A model generated the notes under the pieces. It worked only from the letters and a program-made list of their open reading frames with translations, ran no database searches and was not told where the DNA came from. Positions 11,510 through 24,013 of a stretch of 64,000 nt of DNA are shown here, one piece after another (positions within the stretch are counted from its first letter, which is position 1; every line of letters starts with the position of its first letter). Source of the stretch: Staphylotrichum longicolle (lineage: Eukaryota > Ascomycota > Sordariomycetes > Sordariales > Chaetomiaceae); NCBI GenBank assembly GCA_019096155.1, contig JAHCVI010000001.1, forward strand, positions 6,572,001-6,636,000. Reading direction: 5' to 3'. The translations under genes and the position numbers were made by a program.

Positions 11510-14150
11510 GACATGGGCATGAGAGTGTGGTGTGAAGACGGGAGGATAGGAGGGAGGCAAGTTTTGTTGAAAGCTGCGCCTAAAACAGAAACTAGCTCTG
11601 AAAGACGCGGCCCGCAATAAAGAGAACCTGGAAGATTTGCTCCACAACACACCCCCCTGCTGGTCCCGTCGCGCCAGTCCCAACCTGGTTTGCCTCTGGG
11701 ATCAAATTTCGACACCGCACGTCGGATGACTGCCTTTTGTCACTCACCGTCATCATCATGCTGGCAGAGACTGATATTAGAATCTCGTGTTATCTGGGAG
11801 CCTGTCCTCCAGTTGGCCGCGTCATCATCATCGTGGCATCGGATTGTCCTGAAAGGACGCCAAGCCGATCCTACCTTGTGGGTTTCGACCAAGTTTAACA
11901 TACGATTGGGGCTGGACAGTCATTTCAGCCTCATTCAGGGGGTGAGCCAGCCTCAACCATACGCGTCTTCTCGCTCTCTCTGAAACGAAATTGCAAGAGA
12001 GCATGGTGCGCTGTCGTGTTTCAAGTACAGAATACACACAGCAACAGATATTCGACGGCCTTCGTGTCCATTTGGTGCAGCTCACTCATTGTGTGAATGG
12101 CAAGTGGACAGGGGCAATTTCAAACCTTGAAATCTCAACAAGCGGCCGAAAGGGTTGAAACTCACCGCCTTTCTGGGACATCAAGTTTGATGGTCGACAG
12201 TTGTATAAAAAGTCGTTCAATTCCTCTTTGATTTCAGAATTAATTTTTCCGATTCAAGTGCCAAACGCACAGCCATAGCCAGACGGTCCTTACTACGACG
12301 ACGGAAGCAAACGCAAGTGAGCGCTTCACGCGTCCAAGCCGCATGTCAGAATTTCAATGATAGCAGTCGCGACGGATGCCTTCCAACACTGCAATTGAAG
12401 TCGACGCCGAAAAGTTGCAGCGACTGCCCTCTTGGCGCATGTATGAGGATGAGGTGCTTTTACTCTTCCTCCTGTGGGACCTGAATTACCTGAATTGAAC
12501 CTAGACGCTGAGGACCTCAAAAAGTCTCAAAAGAGCAGCTAGCAATTCCAGGCCGTCTTTGATTCTCAACTACGGCCCCGGAGATAATTTGGAATTGTGT
12601 CAGCGATTCATAGACGGCGCCGGATGTTGAGTGGTAGTATTAGCGCTCATTCGGCCCTGGATTCATTGCACTTGCTGTTTTGGCTTGTAGACATCGCATT
12701 CTCTGGTGCGGGACCAATAGAAAAAATGATTCTAGTTCGCTCCCGTGCGCTTTCAGTCACCAAAATAAAAGGTTGTTACGGGCAGTGGAACTTCGGTTGT
12801 TCCTTTCTCCGCAGTTCAGAAGTTTCCATCTCTTGCAAACACCTTTCTTCCTCACTTACGTGCCGAAAGAAAATGGACGTCTGCATGTCTGATGTTCAAG
12901 GTAAGAAGCGTGCCGTGGCTGCAATTGTCACCCTTAGTTTCAACATCTTGACGGTTTCAAGCCGAACAGCAAGCGTTGCGTGACCTGAATTCCTTCAGTC
13001 GACCATGGTTCCACAAACTCAAGACAACATGAAACCTAGGGAATGAGTTGTCATGTTCAATGGACGCACTTTCTCAAGGTGCGAACGCTAATAGAACCTG
13101 GTAGTGGAACACCGAGATCCAGGCGTGCGGAAAGGCAACATGCAGAATGTTCCAGCGTTCCGACTCAGCAATGTGACCGTCGAGGTCGCACAAGAGACAA
13201 AGCTGAGTTAAATGATATGCAGTGTCACCAGCCCCGACTCATTGACTCGACGCTGGACAGTTTGCCCATAAAAAAACTTTCGCACCAAGCAGGTGCGCTC
13301 TCTCGTATCGCCATCGCAGAGATAGGTGGCCTCATGTTTTTTGTTTCGTCAGCATGCAAGATGCAAGAGACGGGAGGGCTGATGTGAGACGGAGGCAAGC
13401 GCACTTGGCGGGCGACGTGGCGGACCCGTGGAGCGGGGTGAGGTGTGACCGGGCCGGGTCCGATAAGGCAGAGCCGTTGCCGCGGCGGGTCGTGGCGGCG
13501 CAGCTGCCTGGAGCGCCAGGCGCTGGGCGTTGGAATGTGGAGGCGATGACAATTGCCCTTTACCTCGTTCGGTTCTTGCCCAATTGCCCCCAGGTCTGTT
13601 TGGCGGCTGCTCCCCAGGCCCCCGGCCGACTCAGCCAAGCGGCCTCAATGCCCTCATCGCAGGCCGGATGACTTGGACCGGGAAATGCTGGGATGTTGGA
13701 TTTCTCCCACCGATCTGCCTTTCCCCTGGTGCAAGATGCGCGACGCCACCGTGCCGGGGCTGGAAGTGAGGACAAGAGGACGAGTTCCAGAATCCCCGTC
13801 GACGGCCTCGAGGCACTGCACAGTAGCGCGAGGCAGCCGCATGGAGGATTGCGCTTTTGGCTCGGGGAGCCAATGAGGCCTGTGAGTCACTAGCCGAGTT
13901 GTGGAGATTTGCGCTTCAGCTTGTCCCCAAGCTGGGTTCTGGTTCGCAGCGCCAGGCTGCCTGCCCCGGCCTGACCTGCAGGCAAGCACCGGGTTTCGTG
14001 TTTCTGGGGGAGGAGCTGCATCGGCCATAAAAGTCCCATGCCCACCCTCCCAAGCCGGTGCTGACAAGAGGACAGTCTTCCCATTCATTTTGGTGCAGCT
14101 TTAGCTCTTGCACCACCGTCCAGCCCAAGCAAGCCAAGCAAGCCGTGACA
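11510..14150. other. Long intergenic region, no gene seen
   Basis: About 2.6 kb between divergently transcribed genes. Open frames are short and lack motifs. A TATA-like TATAAAAAG lies near 12204 and a CATAAAAG near 14024, the latter about 125 bases upstream of the AAA ATPase start. I see no repeats or RNA genes. Confidence 0.45.
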
Positions 14151-16317
14151 ATGCCTCGCTGCTGGCCCTCTTTCCGCTCCCGCTCCTCCAAGGACGCGGG
14201 GAGCTCCACCAAGCCCGGCAAGCTCCCGGACAGCGGGTCCAGCGCCGACGGTTCCACTCTCGAAGCTGACGCCGACGCCAAGGCCAAGACCGACAAGAAG
14301 GACGAGAAGGCGGACGAAAAAAGCGAAGAGAAGAAGGACGAGGACAAGAAGGACGGCGACGAGTCCAAGGACGACGAAGCCAAGGACGGCGAGGAGAAGG
14401 AGAAGCCCAAGGTGGCCGTCGGGTCGGTCGCCGAGGCCAAGAACATTTACAAGGGTGCCTCGGACGACGACGGGAACTGGACCTGGGTCGACAAGTACCC
14501 CGATGATGTCGAGGAGGCTGCCGAGAACGAGGAGACGGCCACATACGCAGTCGTCGTGCGCAACCAGAAGAGCAATGACAGCCGGAAGAAGCTCGAGGCC
14601 CACAGCATCATCGTGCAGAGCCCGCAAATCCGGACGGCGCGGCGACATGGTACTGGTGTTGCTTGCGAGCTGACCAGGCTCGAGTTTGAGGCGCCCTTCA
14701 AGCCCTTCGTGCATCGGTGGTACGTACCCGAGATGCCTGCCGTATATGCACACAGACAGCTAACAATATGACAGGAGCGAGTTCACAAAATACCTCGAGA
14801 AGCCAGACCTCGACGAGAAGACCAAAGAGCACATGAAGATCCTGGTGGACATTCTCAACTATGAGATTGGCGACAACGTCAAGGCGTTCCAGGACTACGT
14901 CAAGAACGGCGTCGTGTGCTTCAAGGATCTCTGGATGATCTTCCAGCCGGGCAACGTTGTCGTTTCGGCCCACCAAGGCCCGCTCAGTGCCTTCGAGATG
15001 GTCGAGACGGAGTACATGCAGAACAACTGCGGCAAGTTCCTGCAGGTACGATGCGACTGCGTCGACTACGGCGGCAAGGAGTTTGGGCGCTTCCAGGAGG
15101 CCATCAACATCCCCGAGTTCATCGGCACCAAGAAGATCACCGGTCTGAAGGTGTACCCCCTGCACTTCCACGAGGACAAGGAGGCCGTCGCTGCCAAGCT
15201 GGTCAAGCGGGGTGAGATCTTTGAGCAGCTGGCCGGGCACCACTACAAGCAGTACCAGGGCAAGGCCATCACGTGGGACCGCGAGGGTAACGAGGTGGAG
15301 TGCCAGATCACGGGCCGCATCATTGTCGACATTGACAGCTTCAACCGCTTCAGCCCCTGGCGCGTGCGGTACCTGAACGACTGGAACGCCAACGACCTCG
15401 ACCGCTTCAGCAAGCACAAGGAGAAGCTCGGCCTGACGGACGAGAAGTTTGTGCTGCCGCCCTACTACCAGATGCTGGCGCGGTCCCGGACGCGCGGCTA
15501 CTCGCTCAAGTTCAAGAAGTGGCTCGACTTCTTCGTCGAGCAGATCAGCGAGGTGGTCTGGAACAGCACCGCCTTCGACAGGCTCGTCCTGCCGCCGGAC
15601 CAGAAGGAGCTCATCCTCTCCTTCTCCGAGTCGCAGATCGCCGGCAGCACCTTTGACGACGTCATCCAGGGCAAGGGCAAGGGCATCATCTGCCTACTGT
15701 CTGGCCCGCCCGGCGTGGGCAAGACGCTGACGGCCGAGGCGGTCGCCGAGAACCTCAAAGTGCCGCTGCACATGCTGAGCTCAGGCGACCTGGGCTCGGA
15801 CCCGTGGGAGGTGGAGAGGGAGCTCAACTCGATCCTGGAGCTGGTGGCGCGGTGGAACGCCATCCTGCTGCTGGACGAGTGCGACGTGTTCCTCGAGGCG
15901 CGCAGCACGCACGAGCTGGAGCGCAACAAGATCGTGTCCATCTTCCTGCGCACGCTCGAGTACTACGAGGGCATCATGTTCATGACGACCAACCGCGTCG
16001 AGGACATCGACGCCGCGTTCCAGTCGCGCATCCACGTCAGCATCGAGTACCCGGACCTGACGACGGCCGCGCGCCGCACCATCTGGGCCAACTTCCTCAA
16101 GGGCTCGACCATCAAGAGCTCGCTCACCGACCGCGACATCAACGAGCTGGCCGAGCTCAAGCTCAACGGGCGGCAGATCAAGAACGTGCTCAAGACGGCG
16201 CAGCTGCTGGCCGCGCGCAAGAAGAGCGAGACGCTCGACCGCAAGTACATCGAGACGGTGCTGATCATCGAGAAGAAGCGGCCGGGGGCGCCGCAGCAGA
16301 TGATGCACTACCTCTAA
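14151..16317 (+). CDS. AAA ATPase with DUF7025-like N-terminal region
   Basis: Two exons (14151-14719, 14775-16317; 55-nt GTACGT intron) give 703 codons. Residues about 35-95 are a highly charged Lys/Asp/Glu run. The middle region (LWMIFQPGNVVVSAHQG, RIIVDIDSF) matches the uncharacterised domain commonly found before this AAA module in filamentous fungi. The ATPase has Walker A SGPPGVGKT (about residue 500), Walker B ILLLDECDVF (about 550), a sensor-1-like MTTNR, and an arginine-containing FQSRIHVSI. The family has a BCS1-like ATPase core, but here there is no N-terminal membrane segment, so the site of action is unknown. ATG 14151 is the first ATG of the frame after a pyrimidine-rich leader. 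Function beyond ATP-driven remodelling cannot be stated. Confidence 0.9.
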
Positions 16318-16516
16318 GGGGGATGTCTATCTGTCGGCATGGCGTTTGGGTTGCTGGGATGTTTGGAAGGGGTGATGATAATCTTTGCAGGGTTGCTGCC
16401 TAGATGCGAGATACCTGGATCCGGTTTTGTACACTCGGCGTTGGTTTCGGCGTCTCATATTCCCGTATATATTACTCGGTATCGAGAATTCAAGTCTTTT
16501 CCACAGTCTTTGTCCA

Positions 16517-18314
16517 TTACAGATCCTCCTCCCCTTCGTTTGTGTCTGTCTGGTCATACCCCTTGGGCGGCAGCGTGATCTCGTCCTTGCCCGCATCCTC
16601 AATCTTTTCGAGGAACTTCTTTCCGGCCTCCTTGTCTCCTTTGAACAGCGTATCCACGACCATCTGCCGCGGCGTCTCCCCAAGCCTGTGTCATCACTCA
16701 ACGTCAGCCATACTCCGACCATCACATCCACATCCCGACCACTCAAACCCCAATTCGAAGAATACCAAAATAATAACAGAAGAGAAAGAGGGAGAAAGAA
16801 GAAGAAAAGCATACCACTGAAAAAGCGAAAAATCCCGAAACTCGTCCGCCCGGAAGATCTCGAGCATCTCGACGTCCTCTTCGCCCACGTTCTCGACAAA
16901 GTGGCCCATGTTCTTGGGCACGATGCCCACGTCGCCCGGCTGGTAGTCGAAGGTGCGGGCGGCGCCCTCGGCGGCGAAGACGGTCACGCGGGCGCGGCCA
17001 CGGATGAAGAAGGACCATTCGTCTGCGTTGGGGTGCCTTTTTTTTTTTTGTTTTACGATTGTGAGTGTCATGAAGCGTGGAAGGATTGGGTTGGTTTGGG
17101 TGTCGTGGTGGTGGGAGACGAAGGGGTGGGGATGAGGGGGTGGTTGAGGGGGCCGGCGGGTGGGACTTGAGGAGGGTTCAATTGGAGGGAGGGAAATCGA
17201 GGGGAGACGGGTAGGGAGTTGAGGTTGAAAGGGTGGGTTGGCAGGACATACCAGTGCATCTCGCGGAGGGCGCCCGGCTTGATGGTCAGATGCGCCGCCG
17301 CCACGGTCGTCGAGATGGCAAAGTTGTTGGAGTCGGCGATCCGGACCTGGCCGCCCGTGGTGTTCTTCGGCTCCTGCTCCAGCATGCGGTGGGTAAAGTT
17401 GTACTTGGACGGCTTGACGTGCTTGCCGCGCGGGAACTCGTCGTCGATGGAGCCCGGGTTGGTCCCCTGGAAGATGTACTTCTCCGACTTGGGGATGTGG
17501 TCAAACATCTCGGGCGGCAGGTGGAAGTTCTTGGAGATGACCGACTTGGGGGTGTGGGCGAGCCAGTCGGTCAGCAAGAAGGTGGACTCTTCCGAGAAGT
17601 GGCCGTCGTCGAAGATGAGGAGAAACTCGGTCCCGTTCGGGCTCAGGCCTTGCAAGGAGTGCGGCACGCCGGGGGGGAAATACCACAGGTCGCCCTTTTT
17701 GAGGTCGTCCATGAACGTGCCGCCTTCGTAGTCGAGGGCCGTGACACGCACGCTGCCGTCGAGGACGTAGGCCCACTCGGCTTCCTTGTGCCAATGGAGC
17801 TCGCGGATGACGCCCTCGTCTAGGCGCATGTTGACGCCGGCGAGCTCGATGCTGGAGGGCAGCTCGCGGACGGTGGTCTGCCGGGTCCAGCCTCCCTCCT
17901 GGGACGTGTTAGATCCAAGTCTTGAGACAAAGAGAAAAAGGTGCTCACCTCGATTCTCACGTGCGAATCGACAAAACTCCATCTCAGGTTGGGCATGTTT
18001 CCGTGGTCTGTGGACGGTGGGCGCACGAGATCGGGGTTCTGACGGGCGCGCTCCCGGTTCCACGGACCCAGCACCGAGGCGCCATCTCCGTTGCGGTACG
18101 GCAGGGGATCGAGCTTCTTGCCAATGGAATCTACAGCACTGTCATAGGGATCGCGGTGCCCTGGGGTGTAGGGTGGCGGCGGGTTCTTGCGGTACTTCGC
18201 TGGCAATGGCTTGCCGTCGAGGAGTCGCTGTCTCGGGCTGTCCTGCACCGGAACAGCAGACGCGAGGTCGCTGAAAACAGCTCCCAGGACAAAGATGGTA
18301 CTCGCGATGCGCAT
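16517..18314 (-). CDS. Secreted bicupin oxalate decarboxylase
   Basis: Four exons on the minus strand (18314-17949, 17898-17252, 17036-16815, 16685-16517) encode 467 codons, all junctions in frame. A signal peptide is evident (MRIASTIFVLGAVFSDLASA). Cupin 1 has ELHWHKEAEWAYVLDG and PPGVPHSLQG; cupin 2 has EMHWHPNADEWSFFIRG and PKNMGHFVEN. Each thus keeps the three His and one Glu that bind Mn. The segment HFSEEST matches the mobile lid (SENST in the bacterial enzyme) and keeps the Glu needed for decarboxylation, which favours oxalate decarboxylase over oxidase. The reaction is oxalate to formate plus CO2, outside the cell, relevant to acid and calcium oxalate control. The second intron is long (17037-17251, 215 nt) and has an A-tract just before its AG. 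The last exon is the short acidic tail ending GEEDL. Confidence 0.93.
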
Positions 18315-18983
18315 TGTCTCTCAATCTCGGCACAAGCACAGTTCAACGGCAGGCAGGCAAGGAATGGGTTGGAGGGGGATGACCGAGATTCTAGGACGAA
18401 ACACAACTATTACGATCTGTGAACTGTGTCCTAGAGATGGTCCTAGATATACTGTCGTATTCCTCTGGATCCGGCGGCTCTCGGACCCTCGTCCCTCACC
18501 ATTCACCCTTCATCAACAAACGATGAATCAGCCATCTCGCAGATTCACAGATCCAGGCACAACCGCGTGGGATATCGCGGGATGAATCATGGCGACCGAC
18601 ATCCGGGCAATCTCCGGCACTCAGACAGGGCTTGCAACAATCCAACAAGCCAACATGGAGAAGAAGAAAGCCACATGAGGTCAGTGAGGATGCGATGCCG
18701 AGTGAGAGAGGTGAAAGAGCATGTCGTCGATCCGCCCTAGAAATGACATCATTTTCTTCGCGTTGGATTGGCTCCTTTGCCAACAATTTACCCCATCACA
18801 ACAGCCCCGATGCCCAGTTCCGCCGTGCTGTGGCCGTGGCGGCCGGTTGTCGGCGCCGACAGCCGCCCCCGATGATGGTGTGACTTACACGGTGTAACTG
18901 CATCCAAGCCTTGCTATTTCTTGGGCCAGAGATTTTGATACGCGATCAAACCTTTACAAACTCGCGTTGGACAAAACCAGATC
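18315..18983. other. Divergent promoter region
   Basis: About 670 bases separate the divergent starts of oxalate decarboxylase and the DUF1275 protein. No coding signal is seen. It probably contains both promoters. Confidence 0.5.
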
Positions 18984-19864
18984 ATGCCCGGTAGCGAGGC
19001 CACCGACGAGGAGATGCCGCTTCTCCCCAACCGCAACCCGAAGCTGTCCCAGCCCGTGTCGTTCGTCTCGCAATGTCGCCGTCACCTCACAGCAAACGTC
19101 TCCCGCGACTGGGCAGACGTGATCCTCGTCTGCTTCTACTTTGTCACGGGCCTCCTTGACAGCGCGTCCATTTCGGTCTGGGGTTCTTTTGTCTCCATGC
19201 AAACAGGTACTTGCTGCTTTCCCCTTGCAGGCTGCAGCCCTTTACGTCGAGGAGCTCTATTGACATCGCCAAAGGAAATACCGTCTACATCGGCCTCGGC
19301 CTCGCCGCCCCCGCCGCCTCGACCCGCTGGATCAAGTCGGGCGTGTCCCTGCTCTCCTTCTGCATCGGCTCCTTCCTCTTCAGCCGCTTCCACCGCCTCT
19401 TCTCGCCGCAGCACCGCTGGGTCCTCTGCGCCTCCTTCACCGTCCAGCTGCTCCTGACCGCCGCGGCCGCGGGCATGGTCACGGCGGCGGGCACGCCCAC
19501 CGAGATGGAGCACATCGGCTGGCAGGTGCTGACGCCCATCGCCCTGCTCGCGTTCCAGAGCTGCGGCCAGGCCGTGGCCAGCCGCGTGCTCAAGTACAAT
19601 GCGCTGACGAGCGTGGTGCTGACGAGCATCTACTGCGATCTGTTCTCGGACGCGGAGCTGTTTGCGCTGAGAAACGTGGAGCGGAACAGGAGGACGGGAG
19701 CGCCGCTGTTTTTGTTGCTGGGGGCGTTTGTCGGGGGCAGGTTTGCGAACAGCTCGTTTGGGGTTGCCGGGGCGCTGTGGACGGCGACGGGACTCAAAGC
19801 GGTTGCGGTGCTGGTCTGGCTGGTGTGGCCGGCCGAAGTGGTGGACGAATCCGAGGAGGCGTGA
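18984..19864 (+). CDS. DUF1275 (YoaK-like) membrane protein
   Basis: Two exons (18984-19206, 19275-19864; 68-nt intron, GTACTT...AAAG) give 270 codons. After a short polar N-terminus with a MPLLP motif there are about six hydrophobic helices. The first, WADVILVCFYFVTGLLDSAS, is followed by VWGSFVSMQTGNTVYIGLGL, the hallmark start of the family where a conserved Gly-Asn follows TM1. The splice restores exactly this motif. The C-terminus is acidic (VVDESEEA). The family is widespread in bacteria and fungi; its transported substrate or role is not established. Confidence 0.9.
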
Positions 19865-20530
19865 GAGAGACGGGATTATGGGGACTGTGGAGGAGAATTC
19901 TGTACAGGATCAAAGATACCCGCGGCTGTATGATGGACTTTGCAGGCTCAAAAGGATGTGAGAAACATAAAAAGAAGACAACTGGGCTCAGGCGGGCGGT
20001 TGGCGAAGGAGAAAATAGAAACAAGCCCAAATCCAGGGTTGCCTTGGGTGACGAAACCGGGTTAATAGTCATCTCGCTGGCAATGAAATGAAACCACGAG
20101 TGCAATGAAAAAGACACGGCCATCTACGTAAACCGCTTTTCTTTTGCCAAGTTCTTAGCAAAGCACCTCAGTGTTTGAGAGGGAGAGTGACATTGGGCGT
20201 TGCCTTTCTGCCATCCTCTCATCCGCCGATACATTGAGTTTCAAGTGATAAAGGGTCTGGAAACTAAGCCCTTGTAGTGAGCTGGACCAAAAAGAGGCTC
20301 TCTTGGAAGAGATCCGCGGTATGATCGGGCGGGGTTTGGTCTCAGTCTGGTCTAGATTACGTCGAAGCTCGATGACATCACATCTGTGCGACCAAATACA
20401 GACCTGAACCTGAACAAACCATTTCAAACGAAATTCAGTTAATCATACACTTGACGCCCCAAGATCAGGATTCACAGTCTAACTCACCCGGCCTCAATCT
20501 GCCTGTCTCGACAACACTCATCCCATCGAA
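19865..20530. other. Intergenic region, no gene seen
   Basis: About 670 bases between two plus-strand genes with no supported reading frame. It likely holds the 3' end of the DUF1275 gene and the promoter of the next. Confidence 0.5.
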
Positions 20531-21780
20531 ATGACGACGACAACGAGATCCGCGGCCAAGAAACACGAGGAGGCATCGGCGGCACCTCCTGCTGAGCACG
20601 CCGAACCCGGCTCAAAGCATAAGACAGATGAAAGCGCAGCCCCTCCCAGCCCGAAGCGGAGCAAGAAGGCCGAAAAAAAAGAAAAAGGTTCCGCCAAAGA
20701 GGCCCCTCCCAGCGACGAGACCAAGCACGAGGAGCAGCAGCCACGCGACACCCACAAAACCCCCCAAAATGAGCCCACCGACCAAAACAAAGACGCCCCT
20801 TCTAGCATCCTCGAAAAAGGCATCATCTACTTCTTCCACCGCGCCCGCGTCGACACCGACCCCCACCCGTCATCCCTCAACGACATCGCCCGCAGCTACC
20901 TGCTGCTCCGTCCCCTAGCCCCCAAATCCAAAGACGACCCTGACCCTGGGAAACCGGCCGCGGACGCCGCCGCCTCCCCATCCGACAAAGCCCGCCTGAT
21001 CCTCGTGCCCAAGAAGACGCTCCCGCGCACCGGCCGCGACCGGTGGACCGCCGTCGTCGAGAAGGCCGGCGCCTCCTTCGCGCAGCTGCGGGACGAGTTC
21101 CTCGGCGGGTCCGAGTACGAGACCAAGACCAGGGGCACGCGGCACACGCCCGCCGCGACGCCCGTCGGGGAAGGCGTGTACGCCATCACGAGCACCGGGG
21201 GGCGGGCGAGCCACTTGGCGTATCTGCTGACGCTGCCGTCGGCGTCTGAAGGGGGTAATGGGAAGGAAGGGGAAGGGAAAGGGGGAGGGGGCGGGGTGGA
21301 GTTGGGGGAGGTGCAGAAGAAGATGGGGCTGAGGGAGAGGGGCAGCTTTGTCGTGTCGACGCGGAACCCGGAGTTTGGAGGGCCGGAGGGGGCGAGGGTG
21401 GGGAAGGGCGCGGAGTACCCCGAGGAGTGAGTTCTTTCTCCCTGTTGGATTCTCTTAAGGAATGATAATTATACTGATGAGGGTGCAGGCTGCTCAAGGA
21501 GTTCCGGTCGCTTCGGTGGGTGCCGACGCAGCCGAAGCATCTCGACTATGTCGGCACGCAGTTCCTCATGGTGGGCGAGTCGTCCGGGGTGGAGAAGGCG
21601 TTGGAGCCGCAGGAAGAGGACGTGAAGGAGGGCAAGGAGGAACCCGAGGAGGAGATGGAGAGGCTGGAGGAGGAGGACGCGGAACGGCTGGAGGGGCTGG
21701 GTGAGGACGATGCAGGCCGGATCTATGCGGACTTGCAGGTGGACGCGAGGGAGTATCCGAAGCTGCAGACGAGCTTCTAA
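20531..21780 (+). CDS. Conserved fungal protein (often annotated BTB domain transcription factor)
   Basis: Two exons (20531-21426, 21489-21780; GTGAGT...GCAG, 62 nt) give 395 codons. The first 90 residues are Lys/Glu/Ala-rich and disordered. The conserved core begins at ILEKGIIYFFHRARV, then DDIARSYLLLRPL..., ARLILVPKKTLP, TRHTPAATPVGEGVYAITST, RASHLAYLLTLP, LGEVQKKMGLRERGSFV and, after the intron, FRSLRWVPTQPKHLDY. I recognise this core from ascomycete proteins that databases label as BTB-domain transcription factors, but I see no BTB fold motif and do not vouch for that label. A Gly-rich insertion (about residues 237-258) and a Glu-rich C-terminal run look lineage-specific. Probably nuclear or cytoplasmic; function unknown. 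Confidence 0.75.
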
Positions 21781-22560
21781 GGGACTGTTGGGGTTGCACA
21801 CTGTAGTCCAGTTTCTCTCGTTCAGACACTGACAGGTTTGCTTCTGTTTCCCGTCGTCAGCTCAGAGGTTTCATGATTACTGGGAATCTACGAAACCTAC
21901 AGTGAAGTTTTGCCATTTTGGTCGTGTTTTCTTTTCTTTGATTTGCAAATTCCCGACCTGTCTGTGTCTCATCCAAGGCGATCGAGCGGTCTCATCGAAA
22001 GACATATCTCTGCTCTGAGGAGGCAAGAGACCCAGGCTGCATACTGTTGTAGCCTCCCAGGGCGCTGTCTTGATTACCTCGACGAGGATCGTGTCCCGGA
22101 CATCCTCTTACTTACGAAGGGCTTGAGGCATTGGGTCCTTATCCGTGCCTAACCTTGGACGCCACGCCAGGGTTCGATCAACCTGTTGCACCGCTTGCCA
22201 ATTACATACGCCTTTGGCTGGTTGAGGGGAGCGGACATGCCGCCGCCCACTTTGCTGGCTGACAGTCTGAGAGCTGCAGGCGTCAGATTCGGCAATCCAG
22301 CTTCGGCAGAGAGAGCCGGCAGATGCCGCCTTGGTAATTGTCGTGGCTTGCTAGAGCGTTCGCTTGCAAAGCCACTCGCAATCCCCAGACTCAGTGAAGC
22401 TCGATATGGAGACTCAAGTTTCACCGTCTCGATCTCCCTTCTCCCAAATCCAGCCCCCAACTCCCCTTCACCACGAAACAGCGCACCCTTCTTCATCAAT
22501 GCCCCCCCAAACCCGGCCTCGGAGATACCCCCCCTCTCCACAGTCCCTCTCCGCAGTTCC

Positions 22561-22588
22561 CAATCCCAATCCCAATCCCAATCCCAAT
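22561..22588 (+). repeat. CAATCC hexamer microsatellite
   Basis: Nearly five perfect CAATCC units in intergenic DNA. It is not a rotation of the GGGAAT repeat at 1.9-2.1 kb on either strand. Confidence 0.9.
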
Positions 22589-22984
22589 CTTAACCGCCGC
22601 TCGGCACAAACCCGCCCGCACCGCACCGAACCGAATTCCGCTCTGCGCAAAAGTGCCACCGTGTGGGGGTTCAATTGCTGATCTGACCTGACACTGAGCA
22701 CTGCCCCCCATCCCCATCCCCATCCCCCAACCTGGCCTGGTTCTGGCCCTGACCAGGGTTGGTTCACTTCACCCAAAGGGCTAAAAAGAGGAGCGGCGTG
22801 GGTTGTTGGGGGGGTCTTTCGGTTCCCCCCTGCACTACCCAAAAAAAGTAAAGGCCAAGAACATGAGCAGTGGGTGGTGGCCTGACCGCTTGTCTGTCCC
22901 ATCAAAGCCCATGGAAACCCGGCGCGGTGCTGACATGACATGACAGCGCGGGCTGCGAGCGCGGGTCGCGGGTGACAGGTCACA

Positions 22985-23010
22985 TGTGTGTGTGTATGTG
23001 TGTGTGTGTG
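22985..23010 (+). repeat. TG dinucleotide microsatellite
   Basis: A run of TG with one TA interruption, followed by CGCG. Plain simple repeat. Confidence 0.9.
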
Positions 23011-24013
23011 CGCGACTGTTCAAGTCGGCATTTCGGGCTGATGCAAGGTGCTTTCTGCTGGCTGCCTGGCTGGCTGGCTGTGAATGTGAGTGGTTTATTT
23101 TTTTTTTTTTTCTTTCCAGTTTCTTGTCTTTGCACGTCCGGAGATAAGCGGATGGAATGCGATGCCAGATTGTCAGATTGGCGGGATGTGTGGCTGCTGC
23201 AAGTGTGGGTGGGTTGGCGTGTTCTTGGTCTGGGGGTTGTTCTGTGTTGGAGGGTTCAAGGGGCTGGTTCTGGCCGTTCTGGGCCGCCCGTGGGCTCGGT
23301 TCTGCGTGGTGTGGGAGGAGGGATGAGGCGGAGGATGAGGGGGGACAGGGGACCCGGCCAGGGGCCAGGGCCACAGCCAGGGCTGGGTGTGGGTGAAGGG
23401 GAAACCAGCAGCAGCAGGGGGGATCGTCAAAAGCCAAAAACAAAAAAACTCGGTTGTTGTTGGCTGTTGGGCCAGACGTTTTGACGGTGAGCGCAGCAGT
23501 GGGTGTCCGTGCCGCACATTTGACAATCTGTTGGCGGCATCTTGCAGCCAGTGAAGGGAGATGGCCTGCTGTCTAGTCTGTCTAGTGATGTGCCAGCCAT
23601 GCATGGGGAGCTGCACGTATCCATGCGCTGCAGGATTTTGCTGCTGGCCAGGCGAGCCAGGGAGAGCAGAACGGCACGATGGGCCCATCTGGCAGGGCCC
23701 TGGGCCAACCGCACCGTGGCGCTGTCAGACTGGCGTTGCAGGGGGAGCGAAGAGCGGGTTACCGCGGCCCCATTCGAACCCCCTTCCAGAGCGTGGGTTT
23801 TCGAGCATTGCGCCCGCACGCCGCCGCTTCGTTGGATTCCAGCGGGCTGGTCAAGATGGGGCTCTCCATGTTCCCACCGCAACCCCCAGTAAACCCCCTG
23901 GTCTGGTATCCGAACAAGCCGGCTTGTCCCTGTCGACACTGCACAGATGACCACCACGGCGTTGGACGCTATCAGGGAATGACACCTTGCGGGGCTCGCT
24001 CGACAGGCCGCGA

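Larger units (their letters stand above)
21781..24013. other. Long intergenic region with simple repeats
   Basis: About 2.2 kb without a convincing gene. It holds a CAATCC hexamer array (22561-22588), a TG/CA dinucleotide run (about 22985-23010), a T-run near 23098-23110 and a GGCT run just before it. Open frames are compositionally biased shadows of these sequences. Confidence 0.5.
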
